This document shows, piece after piece, positions 6,031 through 8,048 of a stretch of 8,048 nucleotides of DNA (positions are counted from its first letter, which is position 1; each line of letters begins with the position of its first letter). The notes under the pieces are model-generated. The model did not search any database and had not been told where the DNA came from. It saw only the letters and a list, made by a program, of their open reading frames with translations. The stretch is from an uncultured Caldilineales bacterium (GTDB lineage Bacteria > Chloroflexota > Anaerolineae > JAAEKA01): assembly GCA_937907455.1 (NCBI GenBank), contig CALESQ010000062.1, forward strand, positions 1 through 8,048, given 5' to 3'. Made by a program: the position numbers and the translations under genes.

Positions 6031-6068
6031 CCTTCGGACTCGCAAAGCAAGCTTTGCGAGTCCGAAGG
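6031..6068. terminator. Long perfect hairpin between convergent genes
   Basis: The arm CCTTCGGACTCGCAAAGC (6031-6048) and its exact complement (6051-6068) are separated only by AA. This gives an 18-bp perfect stem, slightly shorter after the tight loop opens. It lies 25 bp after the hydrolase stop and 2 bp from the permease stop, where a bidirectional terminator is expected. Neither side has a T run, so it may act as a transcript-end stabiliser, a Rho-assisted terminator or a mobile palindrome. Confidence 0.65.
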
Positions 6069-6070
6069 CT

Positions 6071-7909
6071 TTACAATTGCCAGAACAGCTTCATTCCAAC
6101 CAACAACATCAGCAAACAGAGCAGGGTCAGACGCCAACCGATACGGAAGAAATCACCGAAGCGGTAGTTGGCCGGCGCGATAACCAACGTATTAACCGGA
6201 TGCGCCAAAGGGGTGAAGAAAGCCGCAGAACAGCCAATGGCGGTAGCTACGGCGATAGCCTGCGGGTTGACGTACAAAGCAATCGCCGCGCTGATGGTGA
6301 TCGGCCCGGTGACCAACGCGCTCACCTGCCCACCCATCACCTGAGTGAGCAACGCGGTAAGTGCGTAGGCCCCGGCGGCTAACCCCAACGGGCCGAAGGG
6401 CGTCACCACGGCCAGCAAACGCTCACCGATCAACTGCGACAGGCCGGTGTTTACCATCGCCAGACTCACCGAGTACATGCCGGCAATCAGCATGATCGCC
6501 TGCCATTCTACAGCACGGTAGGCCTCCTGCACATCCAGCACCCGTACCAGCATCAGCGCCACCGCACCGGCAAGCATAGCCAGATACACCGGCATGCCCA
6601 GCAGCGAAGCCGCCAGCGCCAGCAAAAACACGCCGACAGTCCAGGCGGCCAGAACACGGTCCACCGGCTGATCGCGCGCATCAGGCTCCAGCACGATAAA
6701 GTCGGCGGTGCTACGCAGGCGCGCTAACTGGCTGCGCGAACCCACCAACAGCAGCGAATCGCCCAGAGCCAGAGGCAAATTCCCTACATCGGTATGATAG
6801 CTGCGTCCACCACGAAAAAGCGCCAACGCAGTCAATCTGTAAGTGGTGCGGAAACCCAACTCACGCAACGTGCGCCCCAAAGCCTGCGAATGCGGTGCGG
6901 GCATAATCTCGACAAAGGCCACGCCCTGCCCGCTGATTGAGCTGCCAGCATTCTCCCGACCGATTTTAACTCCGCTTGCGGCCAGGGCATTGACCCGCGC
7001 CTCCTGCCCCACGATCAGCAGGATATCGCCCGGTTCTATCACGCGCTGCGGCGAAGGGCCGAAAACCGCCTGACGCCCGTGCCACACCCCGGCCACTGCA
7101 AGGCCATAGCGTTCACCGATGCCGCTCTCGGCCAGGGTTTTGTTGGCAAAAGGCGATTCTGGCAACACTTGCACTTCCCACAGTCGCCCCTCAAGTTGAT
7201 AGTAGTGCTCGAGATCGCTGCCGCTGATGCGTGCCATCATCTGCCCGGGTGCAGGCTCACGATTGGGCAGGTAACGTCCGCCAAACAACGCCAGAAAGGC
7301 AATACCGGCCAGAGCTATCAAGCCGCCGGTAGGGGTGAAGGCCAACACGCTCAGCGGTTGCTGCGGCGGGCTGGCGGTGGTGAGCAGGTCGCTAACGATG
7401 ATATTAGCGGTGGTGAAGTAAGTGGCTACGCCGCCCAGCAGGCTGCCATAAGACACGGGGATCAGCAGCTTGCTGGGCTTGATGCCGGTACGCCGCGCCA
7501 CCTCCATGGCGCTGGGAAGTACCAGCGCACCCGCGGCCAGGTTGTTCATCACCAGAGAGAGCAGCGCCGTAGTCGCGGCAAACAGGGCGATCAAGCGGCG
7601 TTCAGAACTACCGCCGAGGCGCAGCAGATGGCGGGCGATCCAACGCGTAATGCCTGATTTGTCCATGCCGCGGGTGAGGATAAACAAAGCTAATAACGTA
7701 ACCACCACGGGCTGGCTGAAACCGGCAATAGCCTGCACAGCCTCAGCGGGGGCGCGGGCTGCGCCCAGCATCCCCAGGCCGAGGAATTGCGCTACGCCCA
7801 GCAGCACAGCGATCAGCAGCGCAGCCACATCCATGCGCAGGCGGTTCAGGCTCACCAGCACCAGTGGAACGGCCACGACTACCACAAGAAGAAGTTGAGA
7901 AAGTGTCAT
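6071..7909 (-). CDS. SLC13/DASS-family permease with two RCK_C (TrkA_C) domains, YfbS-like
   Basis: This 612-residue inner-membrane protein is expected to be a sodium-coupled anion transporter (dicarboxylate, sulfate or similar) of the divalent-anion symporter family. The N-terminal half has five to six membrane segments, with SLVMNNLAAGALVLPSAM (118-135) and SYGSLLGGVATYFTTANI (153-170) matching the first helical-hairpin/Asn motif. Two soluble RCK_C domains follow, at about 240-310 (ending EPGDILLIVGQ) and 328-400 (ending ALGDSLLLVGS). The C-terminal half has the second Asn-containing motif, TPLAHPVNTLVIAPANYRFGDFFRIG (566-591), and terminal helices. The length equals that of E. coli YfbS (about 610). 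RCK_C domains often bind ligands and gate transport, so this is probably regulated by a small molecule. The start at 7909 precedes the first helix directly. The longer start at 8032 would translate the upstream repeat. The Shine-Dalgarno is weak. The substrate is unknown. Confidence 0.93.
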   Translation of the reverse strand: MTLSQLLLVVVVAVPLVLVSLNRLRMDVAALLIAVLLGVAQFLGLGMLGAARAPAEAVQAIAGFSQPVVVTLLALFILTRGMDKSGITRWIARHLLRLGGSSERRLIALFAATTALLSLVMNNLAAGALVLPSAMEVARRTGIKPSKLLIPVSYGSLLGGVATYFTTANIIVSDLLTTASPPQQPLSVLAFTPTGGLIALAGIAFLALFGGRYLPNREPAPGQMMARISGSDLEHYYQLEGRLWEVQVLPESPFANKTLAESGIGERYGLAVAGVWHGRQAVFGPSPQRVIEPGDILLIVGQEARVNALAASGVKIGRENAGSSISGQGVAFVEIMPAPHSQALGRTLRELGFRTTYRLTALALFRGGRSYHTDVGNLPLALGDSLLLVGSRSQLARLRSTADFIVLEPDARDQPVDRVLAAWTVGVFLLALAASLLGMPVYLAMLAGAVALMLVRVLDVQEAYRAVEWQAIMLIAGMYSVSLAMVNTGLSQLIGERLLAVVTPFGPLGLAAGAYALTALLTQVMGGQVSALVTGPITISAAIALYVNPQAIAVATAIGCSAAFFTPLAHPVNTLVIAPANYRFGDFFRIGWRLTLLCLLMLLVGMKLFWQL

Positions 7910-7947
7910 TACGTTTCTGCTTTCGCCACAGGCGTACAGCAAGCTCA

Positions 7948-8030
7948 GGCTCGGTCTGGAGATTGGGAACCATCCCGCAGGGGCCGGCCGGAGCAAGGTC
8001 TCCCGCTGTGGCCGGTCTCCTGACCGTGCC
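7948..8030. repeat. Palindromic repeat element upstream of the SLC13 permease gene
   Basis: The left end GGCTCGGTCTGGAGA (7948-7962) and the right end (8010-8030, reading GGCACGGTCAGGAGACCGG on the - strand) are imperfect inverted arms that agree at 13 of their first 15 bases. Each arm can itself fold: CGGTCT with AGATTG by two G-U pairs on the left, and CGGTC-AGGA-GACCG on the right. A third fragment, AGGTCTCCCG, lies inside (7997-8006). The arms match the repeat at 1-25 and 54-78. There is no ORF. It resembles a BIME or MITE-like element about 40 bp from the permease start. Confidence 0.55.
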
Positions 8031-8048
8031 ACACCGATTCGATTCGCT

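Noticed and set aside
7079..7657. 192-codon + strand frame opposite the permease gene
   Set aside because: It is again the complement of membrane-segment codons, without recognisable motifs or translation signals.
7910..8032. N-terminal extension of the SLC13 permease to an upstream start
   Set aside because: The 41 extra residues are encoded by the palindromic repeat, are rich in Arg and Pro, and are not part of the family; the first helix begins right after 7909.

Overview
The window looks like ordinary chromosomal DNA from a free-living bacterium, most likely a Chloroflexota member of the Anaerolineae type. That placement is an inference with moderate confidence. It rests on the tRNA-Glu acceptor sequence (GCCCCCA/TGGGGGC, discriminator A, CCA not encoded), the roughly 400-residue PPi-type phosphofructokinase, and short palindromic interspersed repeats in the gaps. 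Coding density is high, with seven protein genes and one tRNA. There are no transposases, integrases, phage genes or CRISPR arrays.

Layout: (1) 1-287 is a non-coding leader with two near-identical 25-bp repeats, two Fur-box-like stretches, and a good sigma-70-type promoter for the next gene. (2) 288-1481 (+) is a 6-phosphofructokinase whose active-site residues predict use of pyrophosphate. (3) 1581-2339 (+) is an enoyl-CoA hydratase/isomerase family protein whose glutamate pattern resembles ECI2-type isomerases. (4) 2374-2531 is a compact tRNA-Glu(UUC) unit with its own promoter and a hairpin terminator. (5) 4522-2508 (-) is a probable two-gene operon of an MFS exporter followed 11 bp later by a HAD phosphatase. 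(6) 4578-5075 (+) is a complete ferritin, divergent from the MFS gene, with a short shared promoter region holding an imperfect palindrome. (7) 5175-6005 (+) is a monoacylglycerol-lipase-like alpha/beta hydrolase. (8) 7909-6071 (-) is a YfbS-like SLC13 permease with two RCK_C/TrkA_C domains. It converges on the hydrolase at an 18-bp perfect hairpin. (9) 7910-8048 is non-coding and holds a palindromic repeat related to the one at the start of the window.

Functionally the genes are a mix of housekeeping and accessory metabolism: glycolysis/gluconeogenesis (PFK), acyl-CoA metabolism, translation (tRNA), iron storage (ferritin), efflux and phosphatase (MFS-HAD), lipid ester hydrolysis, and anion transport. 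I see no single multi-gene system linking them and no convincing undescribed system. The points most worth a second look are the PPi-type PFK residues, the missing first catalytic glutamate of the hydratase family protein, the divergent ferritin/MFS control region, and the recurring palindromic repeats at both ends and in the gaps.
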